Notes under the pieces: model-generated | Databases searched by the model: none | Seen by the model: the letters and a program-made list of their open reading frames with translations, nothing else | Told to the model about the DNA's origin: nothing | Assembly: GCA_025462645.1 (NCBI GenBank) | Contig: JAOAPB010000136.1 | Span: 1-54,059 of the forward strand | Direction of reading: 5' to 3' | Length of the DNA: 54,059 bases | Origin: Edaphobacter sp. | Lineage (GTDB): Bacteria > Acidobacteriota > Terriglobia > Terriglobales > Acidobacteriaceae | Program-made: the position numbers and the translations under genes | Part shown: in pieces, positions 34,801-42,541 of the stretch | How positions within the stretch are numbered: position 1 is the first letter of the stretch | Layout: each line of letters opens with the position of its first letter

Positions 34801-35854
34801 CGGCACTCAGGTTGGACATGGCGGCGGCAAGGATAGCCGCGATCAGCAGTCCGGCTATCCCTATTGGCATCTCACTCACGATGAAGCTGGGGAAGATGTA
34901 GTCGTTTGTGCGGAAGGTGGCGGGATGTAGCCCGTAGAAGACATATAGTCCAGCCCCGATCAGCAGAAAGAGCACGAACTGCATAAAGATGACAGCACCG
35001 CTCGACAGCAGCGCCAGACGCGACTCGCGCAGATTGCGCGCGGCCAGCATCCGCTGCACCATTAATTGATCGGTTCCATGCGAGGCCATCGTCAGGAAGG
35101 TCCCGCCCAGCACTCCCGCCCAGAAAGTGTAGGTCTGGGTCAGATTTAGCGCGAAGTTGAAGAGGTGGAACTTGCCTGCCGCCGCAGCTACCTCATGAAT
35201 CTGCGCCCAGCCACCGGGCACATGGCTCCCCAACGTGGAGATGGCAACGATGGTTCCACCGATGTAAATGATCATCTGCACTACATCGGTCCAGATAACG
35301 GCGGCCATCCCTCCCTCAAACGTATAGAGCAGCGTAAGCGCCGAGATGATTCCAATCGACAACACGTCGTTCGTGCCGATGGCGATGCCCACGACAATGC
35401 TCACGGCAAAGACACGGACGCCTTCAGCAGCAGCCCTTGTAAGTAAGAACAACCCAGCAGTCACCTTGTGCAGCGTCCGTCCGAATCGCTGATCGATCAG
35501 TTGATAAGCGGTCAGCATCTGGCCCTTGAAATACTTGGGTAGAAACAGCGCCGCAACAACGATGCGGCCCAGCATGTATCCGATGACTACTTGAAGGAAC
35601 CCAAAGTCACCCGAGAACGCCACGCCAGGGATGCTGATGATCGTCAGCGTACTTGTCTCGGCCGAGACGATCGAAAGTGCAATCGCCCACCAGGGGATCG
35701 TCTGATCGGCGAGAAAGTAGCTGCGCAGCGAGCGCGTATTCGGATCTTTCCCACCGCGAAAACGGAGGCCAAACAGCGTGATGCCGATGAGATAGGCGAC
35801 GATCAGGGCAAGGTCGAAGGCGTGGAGGTGCGTAGGAAGAGCAACGGCAAGCAT
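31808..35854 (-). CDS. Fusion protein: SSS-family transporter, serine beta-lactamase-like hydrolase and NamZ-type (DUF1343) muramidase
   Basis: One uninterrupted 1348-codon frame holds three modules. Residues 1 to about 525 are a sodium:solute symporter with 13 or more membrane segments. A further hydrophobic segment near 527-550 (AAAMVLLLAATQLAVPAGAV) precedes a class-C beta-lactamase/serine peptidase domain (about 565-915) with Ser611-x-x-Lys614 in ASLTK, Tyr699 in KYSDIN and a GHTGFTG motif. Residues about 935-1348 are DUF1343, the NamZ exo-beta-N-acetylmuramidase family (LFSPEHGILG, DLQDAGVRFYTYE, VLDRPNPIAG). The extra helix would place both hydrolases in the periplasm. The likely role is trimming and importing peptidoglycan sugars; the GlcNAc kinase gene is divergent. 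Confidence 0.88.
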   Translation of the reverse strand: MLAVALPTHLHAFDLALIVAYLIGITLFGLRFRGGKDPNTRSLRSYFLADQTIPWWAIALSIVSAETSTLTIISIPGVAFSGDFGFLQVVIGYMLGRIVVAALFLPKYFKGQMLTAYQLIDQRFGRTLHKVTAGLFLLTRAAAEGVRVFAVSIVVGIAIGTNDVLSIGIISALTLLYTFEGGMAAVIWTDVVQMIIYIGGTIVAISTLGSHVPGGWAQIHEVAAAAGKFHLFNFALNLTQTYTFWAGVLGGTFLTMASHGTDQLMVQRMLAARNLRESRLALLSSGAVIFMQFVLFLLIGAGLYVFYGLHPATFRTNDYIFPSFIVSEMPIGIAGLLIAAILAAAMSNLSAALNSLSSTTVVDFYMHYRPEADDRERMMISRSSTVLWALVLFSVAVYSVHTGGKGHVVEVGLSIASVAYGALLGVFLLGTLTRYATQTGAILGMITGFALNVALWLQAGPIHLTSLPLLGDMTLPHVAWTWYVFIGAIVTFAVGTIASLLLPARSRPKAVAAAMVLLLAATQLAVPAGAVAEVRASNTSNETLQSSTTNVPDFSAVSTLINQSIAAKKLPGAVVLINHNGRKVFEQAYGNRALEPTVEPMTEDTIFDMASLTKCLATATAVMQLYEAGKFQFDDPVAKYLPEFAANGKESVTIRELLTHYSGLPPDVDLKTAWTGKQTGIDLALNSKLETASGTAFKYSDINFITLGALVEKLSGESLDQYAAKHIFQPLGMTHTRYLPPASWTSNIAPTAHNDDGPLADDKLLRGAVHDPTTRRMGGVAGHAGVFSTAGDVNLYAQALLDKLLHDTGPFPLKQATLRLMTTPEQPSTALPGATIFTPDGKPTTGIATRGFGWDINTAFSRPRGEIFPIGSFGHTGFTGTTLWMDPGSDTFVILLSNAVHPRGNPPISALRGQVATAAAQALNLYPSSISSSAASPAEPTLTGIDVLESTHFAALLEVSHRHKDHLRLGLMTNQTGLDSKGNRTIDILNKSIPEVELKTLFSPEHGILGVKDSTDVGNDTDPITHLPVISLYGAKDSDKRPSHESLKDLDAVVIDLQDAGVRFYTYEAVVGYFLEAAAQEKAVGHELEVVVLDRPNPIAGVAVQGPVSDPGRDSYTNYMPLPIRHGLTLGELARYINGERRLPSPVSPNVQVPLNAKLTVVAMQNWERRQYFDETHLPWTNPSPNLRNLTAATLYPGLGLLDATNVSVGRGTERPFEQIGAPYIDSPALAAYLTKRKIAGVTFAPISFPVAEDGNHYPSHGKTIPGIALTLTDRNALDAPELGIEVISALYRLYRAQFNLAKADHLIASVNTMLALQNNEDPRAMAAAWNAELEAFKQRRQAYLLYR

Positions 35855-35958
35855 GAATGCGAGTGTATAGCGGTGGGGCCGGATTGGAGGAGTGGAGTTT
35901 TACGACATGTACGACGAGATCGAACAATAGGAAGCCTGAAGAGAGAAGTTGCCTTATC

Positions 35959-36912
35959 ATGCAGGCTATGGGTTTGTTTCTGGCGATCGATGCAGGTGGG
36001 ACGAAGACGACGTGCTTGCTGGCGGATGAAAAACATGTACTAGGTCGGGCGAGCACCGGCAGCGTAAAGTTGATGCGTGTAAGCGAGGCCGAAGCCTCAA
36101 CCAGGTTAAGGACAATGCTGACCGAGGTCTCGGCGGCCGCGGGCGTAGATCTTGGCGAGGTCACGCGCACCTGCATCGGGCTGGCCGGCCTCTCCATTGA
36201 AGCTGTGCGCGAGTGGGCCGAACGTGAAATTGGCGAGGTCGTTGGTGGAGACCTGCTGCTCTGCGGTGACGAGGAGATTGCTCTCGATGGTGCCTTCCAG
36301 GGCGGCCCCGGAATCCTGATAGTCGCTGGTACTGGATCTAACTTTATCGGCCGAGCAAGCGATGGCACCATGTACAGCGCCGGCGGTTGGGGTCCCGCCC
36401 TGGGAGACGAGGGCTCAGGCTTCTGGATCGGTCAGGAGGCCTTGCGCGCCGGATTCTGGGCCAAAGATCGCAACATCCCCACTACTTTGTTGATGAAGGC
36501 CGGTGAGTTCTGGGGCACGAACTCCCTGGGGGAGATCGTCGAGAAGGCGAACGAACGTCCAGGCCCTGACTTCGCAGCCCTTACTCCCGTCGTAGTCAAG
36601 TGCGCCGAGGCCGGAGATGAGCTTGCCCAGGCGGTTCTTGAGCGTGCCGGAGCAGAGCTCGCCGAGCAGGTGGCTCTAGTCGCACTCAAGATGGCGGAAT
36701 CGGGAGAAGTCGGCGAAGTTGGGGTGGCCTACGTGGGCGGCGTACTCGAGCATATCGAAATCGTGCGGCAGTCCATGGTAGAAGCCCTTAAGACCTCGAC
36801 CCCTCAAACAAAGGTGATGGAAGGCCCGGCAGATTCGTTGCAGGGGGCGCTTTGGCGAGCCCGCAACGGTGCAAAATCCTCCGTAGCGCAGATTCGCACA
36901 AACTCAATTTGA
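35959..36912 (+). CDS. N-acetylglucosamine kinase (BadF/BadG/BcrA/BcrD ATPase family)
   Basis: This 317-residue ASKHA-fold kinase has phosphate-1 motif FLAIDAGGTKTTCLLAD, a phosphate-2 region ILIVAGTGSNFIGR and adenosine motif AYVGGVLEH. GGWGPALGDEGSGFWIG is characteristic of the GlcNAc/MurNAc kinase branch. It would phosphorylate amino sugars entering the cytosol, feeding NagA. The ATG at 35959 is chosen; the ATG at 35968 is three codons later. The gene is divergent from the transporter fusion and convergent with the Hsp70-like gene (14-nt gap). Confidence 0.88.
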   Translation: MQAMGLFLAIDAGGTKTTCLLADEKHVLGRASTGSVKLMRVSEAEASTRLRTMLTEVSAAAGVDLGEVTRTCIGLAGLSIEAVREWAEREIGEVVGGDLLLCGDEEIALDGAFQGGPGILIVAGTGSNFIGRASDGTMYSAGGWGPALGDEGSGFWIGQEALRAGFWAKDRNIPTTLLMKAGEFWGTNSLGEIVEKANERPGPDFAALTPVVVKCAEAGDELAQAVLERAGAELAEQVALVALKMAESGEVGEVGVAYVGGVLEHIEIVRQSMVEALKTSTPQTKVMEGPADSLQGALWRARNGAKSSVAQIRTNSI

Positions 36913-36926
36913 AGTTCGGCCGCAGA

Positions 36927-38249
36927 TTAACTGCGCTTCAACCAGGCTTCCTGGTCCCGTAGAGCCAGCCCCCGAGCCACCGAGGTGAACTCATCTCCCG
37001 TGCGAACCCGTGACGCAGTAAACCGGCTCTCGAAGATGCGTCGAACCGACGGAACAAAACTCGTCCCCCCGGTCAGGAAGACCCGGTCGATTGTCTGCGC
37101 TGCAACCCCGCTGGTCGTCAGCAGATCATCGACACATTGCTCAATCGATTCGAGGTCTTCGCCGATCCACGACTCAAACTCCTCCCGCGTCACCACCGAT
37201 TGAATATTCATACTGCCATCCCGGAAGTAAAACCGGGCGCTCTCATGGTGCGAGAGCTCGACCTTCAGCCGTTGCACCGCCTGGTGAAGCTGATAGCCCA
37301 GGTCCTCATCGATCAGGTTGATCAGCGCCTCAATCTTCTCTGGCTCCAGCGCATTGGCGTGCGCGCTCTTCAGTATCTGGCTCACATTGCGCGTCTTCAG
37401 AAACGAGAGATAGTGCCACCGCTCAAGATTCGCGTAGATCCACGCAGGAACAGCAGGTAGCAGCTTATTCAGCGAGCGCGCCAGCGAGTCGGCTCCCAAT
37501 GCCGGTGAGACCAGCTTGCGAACGATACGCGCATCGAAGGTATCGCCTGCGAGTCCCAGACCGCTGTTGCCCAGCAGATCCTTCGCCGTGCGCCCGCGAG
37601 CTCGAACACCCGGGCCAACATGCAGCAGGGAAAAGTCGCTGGTACCGCCCCCAAAGTCGCCGATCAGGATCAGCTCGTCATGATCCAGCGTCGATTCATA
37701 GGAGTACGCAGCGGCGATAGGCTCCATCTCGAAGTCGACCGATTCAAAGCCTGAGTGGAGGAAGGCCTGGCGCAGCCGGTCCAGGGCAAAGTCGTCGTTA
37801 TCGGTGTTGTCCGAGCCCACGAAGCGCACAGGACGGCCCACCGTGGCATGTCGAACAGGCTGGCCAAACTGTCTCTCCGCATGAAGCCGCAGGTCGGTCA
37901 GGATGCGCGAGATCAGGTCTTCCATGGCGTAACGCCTCCCGAAGACCTCTGTTCCGGTAAGGTTCCGGCTCGAGAGGTACGACTTGAGCGACTGGATCAG
38001 GCGGCCCTTGTGCTCAGCCTCGAGATAGTGATCGATACCGGCAGGCCCGGTGAAGCTCTTCACCTGGTTGCGCCCAGCCTGCTTGTGTTGCTCCAGGTAC
38101 AGAATGGAGCGAAATGACTCCGTCGTCGCCGTTGTCGTCGGGAAGGAGACAAGTTCAATCCCGCCATCCGGTAGAGTCCGTGCGATGGAGCTGTTCGTCG
38201 TGCCAAAGTCGATGCCGATTGCGGGGCGGGTAGAGTGTGGGGAGACCAT
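36927..38249 (-). CDS. Hsp70 family protein, YegD-like
   Basis: The 440 residues cover an Hsp70/actin-type ATPase domain: phosphate-1 GIDFGTTNSSIA at residues about 12-23, phosphate-2 IGDFGGGTSDFSLLHV, and adenosine site VFLTGGTSFVPSVRRIF. No substrate-binding domain or C-terminal lid follows. It differs from DnaK by extra insertions and resembles YegD, an ill-characterised chaperone relative. The gene stands alone between the GlcNAc kinase and a repeat-rich gap. A client or partner cannot be named. Confidence 0.88.
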   Translation of the reverse strand: MVSPHSTRPAIGIDFGTTNSSIARTLPDGGIELVSFPTTTATTESFRSILYLEQHKQAGRNQVKSFTGPAGIDHYLEAEHKGRLIQSLKSYLSSRNLTGTEVFGRRYAMEDLISRILTDLRLHAERQFGQPVRHATVGRPVRFVGSDNTDNDDFALDRLRQAFLHSGFESVDFEMEPIAAAYSYESTLDHDELILIGDFGGGTSDFSLLHVGPGVRARGRTAKDLLGNSGLGLAGDTFDARIVRKLVSPALGADSLARSLNKLLPAVPAWIYANLERWHYLSFLKTRNVSQILKSAHANALEPEKIEALINLIDEDLGYQLHQAVQRLKVELSHHESARFYFRDGSMNIQSVVTREEFESWIGEDLESIEQCVDDLLTTSGVAAQTIDRVFLTGGTSFVPSVRRIFESRFTASRVRTGDEFTSVARGLALRDQEAWLKRS

Positions 38250-38482
38250 GGTTCAGAAGAACAATTCTAAACTGCACGCTGGCTACAGATCTGCTTTAGA
38301 TACTGGAAGGGATGCTGCAAACAGGCAGCATCCTTTCGGCATCGTTCGTTTCCAGAGGGAAAGATATCTTTCATATATTGAAATAATTTTCGGACTGCGC
38401 ATCAAGACATACATTGCGTGCGGGTGAAAGCGCAAGGCTTCAGAGGGGTGCCGAAAAAATCCTTGCTGTTGCCTGTTTCTCT

Positions 38483-38520
38483 TCTCAAGCCACACAAAAC
38501 ATCTCAAGTCACACAAAACA
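38483..38520. repeat. 19-bp tandem duplication
   Basis: TCTCAAGCCACACAAAACA is followed directly by the same 19 bases with one C-to-T change. A shorter duplication of CATCGCCAT follows at once. Confidence 0.85.
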
Positions 38521-38610
38521 TCGCCATACATCGCCATCTTGACTGAAGCAGCGTAGACCCTGCTTAGCCGTTGTAGCGGCTAAGGAATCCTTGCCTTTGC
38601 TTCTAGGTAC

Positions 38611-38666
38611 GCCAAGGCTTTAGCCTTGGCCCTCTAACTCTTGTGATTAATTGGGGCTTTAGCCCC
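38611..38666. repeat. Pair of palindromes with central CTTTAG
   Basis: GCCAAGGCTTTAGCCTTGGC (38611-38630) and GGGGCTTTAGCCCC (38653-38666) are both hairpins around GGCTTTAGCC or GGCTTTAGCCCC. Both are bordered by GGTACGCC/GGTATGCC-like sequence. They look like dispersed intergenic repeats common in Acidobacteriota. Confidence 0.6.
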
Positions 38667-38785
38667 TGGGGTATGCCTTTTCCTTCGCTGCTCCCATGCG
38701 CCAAATGATTCGTGAGACTCTTCCTGGCTCCCCTGGAATATGGCCTTCTTAGCTGCTCGGGACTGCAATCCGTGTCCACGTTCAA

Positions 38786-39898
38786 CTAAACCTGCTGACC
38801 ACACAGGATCGTCGATTGCAGCTTTCCCGCCGCATCGAAGACATTGAAGCTGGCAGGCCGCCCCGGAGCCAGCGAGAGGTCCGCCCCAATCAACCGAGCC
38901 GGATTGACCGTAGCCAGGCGGACAGCCGTCTCAAGGTTGATACCGGTGAACGTCTGCACATTAGCCACGGCACGGTCCATGGTCAACACCGACCCTGCAA
39001 GATGGCCCTCTGAGATCGCGCGGCCATTGGCCACCGTTACGGGAAAGGTGCCTAGCATGTAGACTCCGTCGGGCATCCCTGCCGCTCCCATGCTGTCCGT
39101 AATCAGGATGGCCCGATCAACCCCCTTAGCCTTGAGCCACAGCCGAACCAGCTCAGGAGCCACGTGAACCCCGTCGCAGATCAACTCGGCGAACAACCGG
39201 TCGTCGTCGAGCACGGTAGCCAGAATGCCGGGGTCACGGTGGTCCAGCGGACGCATGGCGTTGTAGGTGTGGGTCGCACTGGTAGCCCCGGCGGCGATGC
39301 CAGCCAGCGCCTCCGGGGTGGTGGCGTTCGAGTGTCCCAGGCTAAGCCTCACGCCCTGCCGCGCCGCATGTTCGATCAACTCCACCGCCCCCGGGATCTC
39401 CGGGGCAAGGGTCATCAGCCGGATATGCCCCCGTGCAGCCTGCTGGAACCGGTCGAACAGTTCGATCGAAGGAGGCAGAATATCCGCCGGTGGATGGACC
39501 CCTCGCTTGGCATGAGAGATAAACGGTCCTTCAAGGTGAACCCCGATAGGAGTAGCCACGCCGCTGACCGGCGATTCGATGGCATCCGCTATTCCCTCAA
39601 GCGACCGCAGCGTCTTGTCGATAGGAGCCGTCACCGTTGTGGGGAGATACTGCCCCACCCCCCGCGTTCCCAGGAAGCGGCCCACCGCAGCTAGCGCCTC
39701 CTGTGTGCCCTCCATTACGTCATGGTTGGCAGCCCCATGGGTGTGAATGTCCATAAAGGTGGAGGTCAGCGTAGTGTCTTCGCTGCTGCTGGCGGCGGAC
39801 TCTATCGACTGAATCAGGCCATCTTCAACGGTGATGACGGGGTGGTTTATCGTACCTTGCGGTGTCAGGAGGCGTCGGGCGGTCAGTGTCTGAGGCAT
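38786..39898 (-). CDS. nagA: N-acetylglucosamine-6-phosphate deacetylase
   Basis: NagA removes acetate from GlcNAc-6-phosphate to give glucosamine-6-phosphate. The 370-residue amidohydrolase has FMDIHTHGAANHD, VHLEGPFISHAKRGVHPP, the metal histidines in LSLGHSNATTPEALAG and ATHTYNAMRPLDHRDPG, and the catalytic Asp in AILITDSMGAAG. The ATG at 39898 gives MPQTLTARRLL. No Shine-Dalgarno is visible, and TACACT 7 nt upstream suggests a leaderless mRNA. It fits with the GlcNAc kinase and GH20 genes as amino-sugar catabolism; nagB is not in the window. Confidence 0.95.
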   Translation of the reverse strand: MPQTLTARRLLTPQGTINHPVITVEDGLIQSIESAASSSEDTTLTSTFMDIHTHGAANHDVMEGTQEALAAVGRFLGTRGVGQYLPTTVTAPIDKTLRSLEGIADAIESPVSGVATPIGVHLEGPFISHAKRGVHPPADILPPSIELFDRFQQAARGHIRLMTLAPEIPGAVELIEHAARQGVRLSLGHSNATTPEALAGIAAGATSATHTYNAMRPLDHRDPGILATVLDDDRLFAELICDGVHVAPELVRLWLKAKGVDRAILITDSMGAAGMPDGVYMLGTFPVTVANGRAISEGHLAGSVLTMDRAVANVQTFTGINLETAVRLATVNPARLIGADLSLAPGRPASFNVFDAAGKLQSTILCGQQV

Positions 39899-40142
39899 CC
39901 GGGATAGTGTAGTGCAGCGAACAGCTGCCCGGCTGGAGCGGCAGCTATTGTCCACGCCCGCGTCAAAAAAGGTTCAAATCCGTGGCATGTTTTTCGCTGC
40001 GCAAAAGTGAGAATCCGCGAACCATCTTTGCCACGCATTTCACCACAGTGCGACCCCAAAAACACTACAACTACCGCTCATTTTTCTCAAAAAACCTAGC
40101 AAAAGGGCACAATGTCTACCCTTCGTCACCGCCGAAAAAAAA

Positions 40143-42290
40143 TCAGTGAATCACAGGAGGAGGCGGAGGAGGAATACCAAGCTCCGTGGCTGAGGGAATC
40201 GTCTGTGTACTAGCCCACTGCCGCTGCGCTGATCGTACCCTGTCGATGCGCTGCAGCCACATCTGGATCGTCAGGTCGTAGCGCTCAAGATTATTGCGCA
40301 AAAAGTAAGGCCGATAGCTCTTAAGCCAAGCCGCCTCATAGAGATCGCGCAGCAAAGAGTAGTTATTCCGCAGATCCTGCAACTTCCCGTTAACAGCATT
40401 GATGTCGCCCAGGCTGCGCCCGACATCCTCCCGATCCTCTATCCTTTTCGAACTCTGCAGCGCATAGGCATTGGCATAGCTCGTCGCGATCTCGTCTGTA
40501 ATCTGGAACTTAAGTCCAAGCAGGTCCATGCGCCGAGCGCCCAACTCCAGCGCATCCAGCGCGTCCGCCTCTCGAAGATTCGGATTGGCATGCCGAGCCT
40601 GTGCTACCAGCGTAATCGCTCGTTCAGCATGGAGCCGCACCTCCGACAGAATTGGCCGCAACATCACCGCCTGTCGCTGCCCATCCGGAGACCACGGATC
40701 CACCCAGAACACGAGATCAGACCCATCAACCTTCAGCGGAGAGTCTTTCAAAATTTGGTGCGCCGTCATCATCTCCTGCTGTGCCTGATTGATGGCTCCC
40801 GTCAAATCTCCATGGAAGTTCGCGCCATAGCTGGCCTGAAACTGAGGAATAGACGCATCTCCCTTATGCCATGCTGCCTCCGCGCCAAAGAGAACTCCGT
40901 ACCAGTTAGCATTGAATAAAGCCTCGCCATCATCATTCCAGACGGTATTGAGTTGCCCGGTAGCGCCCAACCGCTGCCCCTGTGCCGTGAACTGTTGCAC
41001 ATTGGAAAACATGTTGTTGTAGTTGGGATAGACCCGGGACCAGTTATTTACTCCCGGTGCAACCCACGTCTCCATCCCTGCATTGGTAAAAGGGGTAATA
41101 AATCGGGCAAAGCCCTTAGGCTGGGGGTTGTACTCCCATGCTACGGCAATGGTGGCCTGTTTAAAGTCGGCAGGAAGCTGCTTTACCAGATCGGGGTCGT
41201 GCATCGCAATATCGCCCCAGAACAATAGCTTGCGATTCAGCGGCTTCAGATCGGCAACGATCCGCTGCATAAAGCCCAGATACACGGCTCCCAGCCCTTG
41301 CGCGTCAACCTGTGGTTTGGTCTGTCCCTTGCCTAGTTCAGCAGTTTCGTCTGCTCCCAAGTGGAGAAACGGTCCAGGAAAAACGCTAGCTAGCTCGACG
41401 AACATATCGTGGGTTAAGTTCTGAGCGTCAGGCTGCGCCGGAGCAAGCACATGGCCATGCGGCGTCTCGGCCAACGGAGTGTACTGCTCCCAATTCAGCA
41501 AATAGTGCAGGTGTCCGAACGCCTCCTGCTCCGGAATAATCGTCACATGATATTTCGTCGCATAGGCCACGAGTTCCCGTGCCTGATCCTGGGTAATCGT
41601 CCCACCTGGAGGTGCCATCAAGGGATGGCCAGTGTACTGCATCGTGTGTTCGAAGTAGGGAGAGTAGATGTTCAATTTATAGGCAGCAATCGTCCGAATC
41701 TGCTTCTTCTGAAACTCCAGCGTGGGTACTGGTCCGCGCGAGAGGTCGTCGTCCAGCCCTCGGTATTTCATAGCGGGCCAGTCTCGAATTGTGGCTGTGT
41801 GAAACAAAGCATTGGTTCCCGTACCGATGACAAGCTGCTTGACAGTTTGCAGCGCGTAGAAGATGCCGACATCACTCACTGCGGTTATGGCGAGACCTTT
41901 GCCGTCAGGAACGATGGCATAGCCTTCTGACTTCATCTCTGGGGAAAAGTCAGAGGTTGCGGTGCCCTTGGGTGAGGCGTCGGCATAGATGGATTTCGAA
42001 ATAGAGGAGCCGTAGCGTGTGATGAGGATGTTCACTGGCGAAGTGCTATTTACCTGGATGTCCTGCGAAGCAAGATAGGACTTCAGATCGTCAATGGCAA
42101 AAAGGTCTTCAGTCGGGCAGGGAGCCGAGCAGTTGATCTGAACTCCATTGGTGAGAGGTTGGATAGCCGCTGGCCGTGCTTCACGGGGAATCGGAATCAG
42201 GTTGAGCGACTGCGCACCGGAAGATTGCGCGACGACAGAGATGGATGCGAAAGAGACGAGCAGAAGCGCAATTAAGCGGAACGATTGCAT
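40143..42290 (-). CDS. GH20 beta-N-acetylhexosaminidase, exported
   Basis: This 715-residue secreted or periplasmic enzyme releases terminal GlcNAc or GalNAc. The ATG at 42290 starts a signal peptide (MQSFRLIALLLVSFASISVV, cleavage near VAQ-SS). A GH20b-like N-domain follows, then the TIM barrel with the catalytic pair Asp314-Glu315 in HLGADETAELG and YKLNIYSPYFEHTMQY. A helical C-terminal region of about 200 residues follows and the protein ends in a proline run (PPPPPPVIH). It lies 244 nt upstream of nagA on the same strand. Chitin, glycan or peptidoglycan fragments are all possible substrates. Confidence 0.9.
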   Translation of the reverse strand: MQSFRLIALLLVSFASISVVAQSSGAQSLNLIPIPREARPAAIQPLTNGVQINCSAPCPTEDLFAIDDLKSYLASQDIQVNSTSPVNILITRYGSSISKSIYADASPKGTATSDFSPEMKSEGYAIVPDGKGLAITAVSDVGIFYALQTVKQLVIGTGTNALFHTATIRDWPAMKYRGLDDDLSRGPVPTLEFQKKQIRTIAAYKLNIYSPYFEHTMQYTGHPLMAPPGGTITQDQARELVAYATKYHVTIIPEQEAFGHLHYLLNWEQYTPLAETPHGHVLAPAQPDAQNLTHDMFVELASVFPGPFLHLGADETAELGKGQTKPQVDAQGLGAVYLGFMQRIVADLKPLNRKLLFWGDIAMHDPDLVKQLPADFKQATIAVAWEYNPQPKGFARFITPFTNAGMETWVAPGVNNWSRVYPNYNNMFSNVQQFTAQGQRLGATGQLNTVWNDDGEALFNANWYGVLFGAEAAWHKGDASIPQFQASYGANFHGDLTGAINQAQQEMMTAHQILKDSPLKVDGSDLVFWVDPWSPDGQRQAVMLRPILSEVRLHAERAITLVAQARHANPNLREADALDALELGARRMDLLGLKFQITDEIATSYANAYALQSSKRIEDREDVGRSLGDINAVNGKLQDLRNNYSLLRDLYEAAWLKSYRPYFLRNNLERYDLTIQMWLQRIDRVRSAQRQWASTQTIPSATELGIPPPPPPVIH

Positions 42291-42541
42291 GTTGATAACG
42301 GTAAATGACTTAATGCTGTTGTGGGGAGAATCCAGGATGGCTAGCGCACGAAAAAAAGCAACAAATGATTGTTTCAGTGTGATGAAAACCTCATTTTTTG
42401 GGCAAAAGATCAATAAATTATTTCTATATTCACACGGGTTTGTGACCATGACAGAAAGAGCGAAGGGAAGAGTTGAGCACGGTCGAAGTGGCTTTGTCGA
42501 ACGTCCCGAATGCCTTTTTCAAACACTTGCGAGGATCCATG

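Larger units (their letters stand above)
38250..38785. other. Intergenic region with small repeats
   Basis: No gene is supported in these 536 bases. They hold a 19-bp tandem duplication (38483-38520) and two CTTTAG-centred palindromes (38611-38666), listed separately. Confidence 0.6.
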
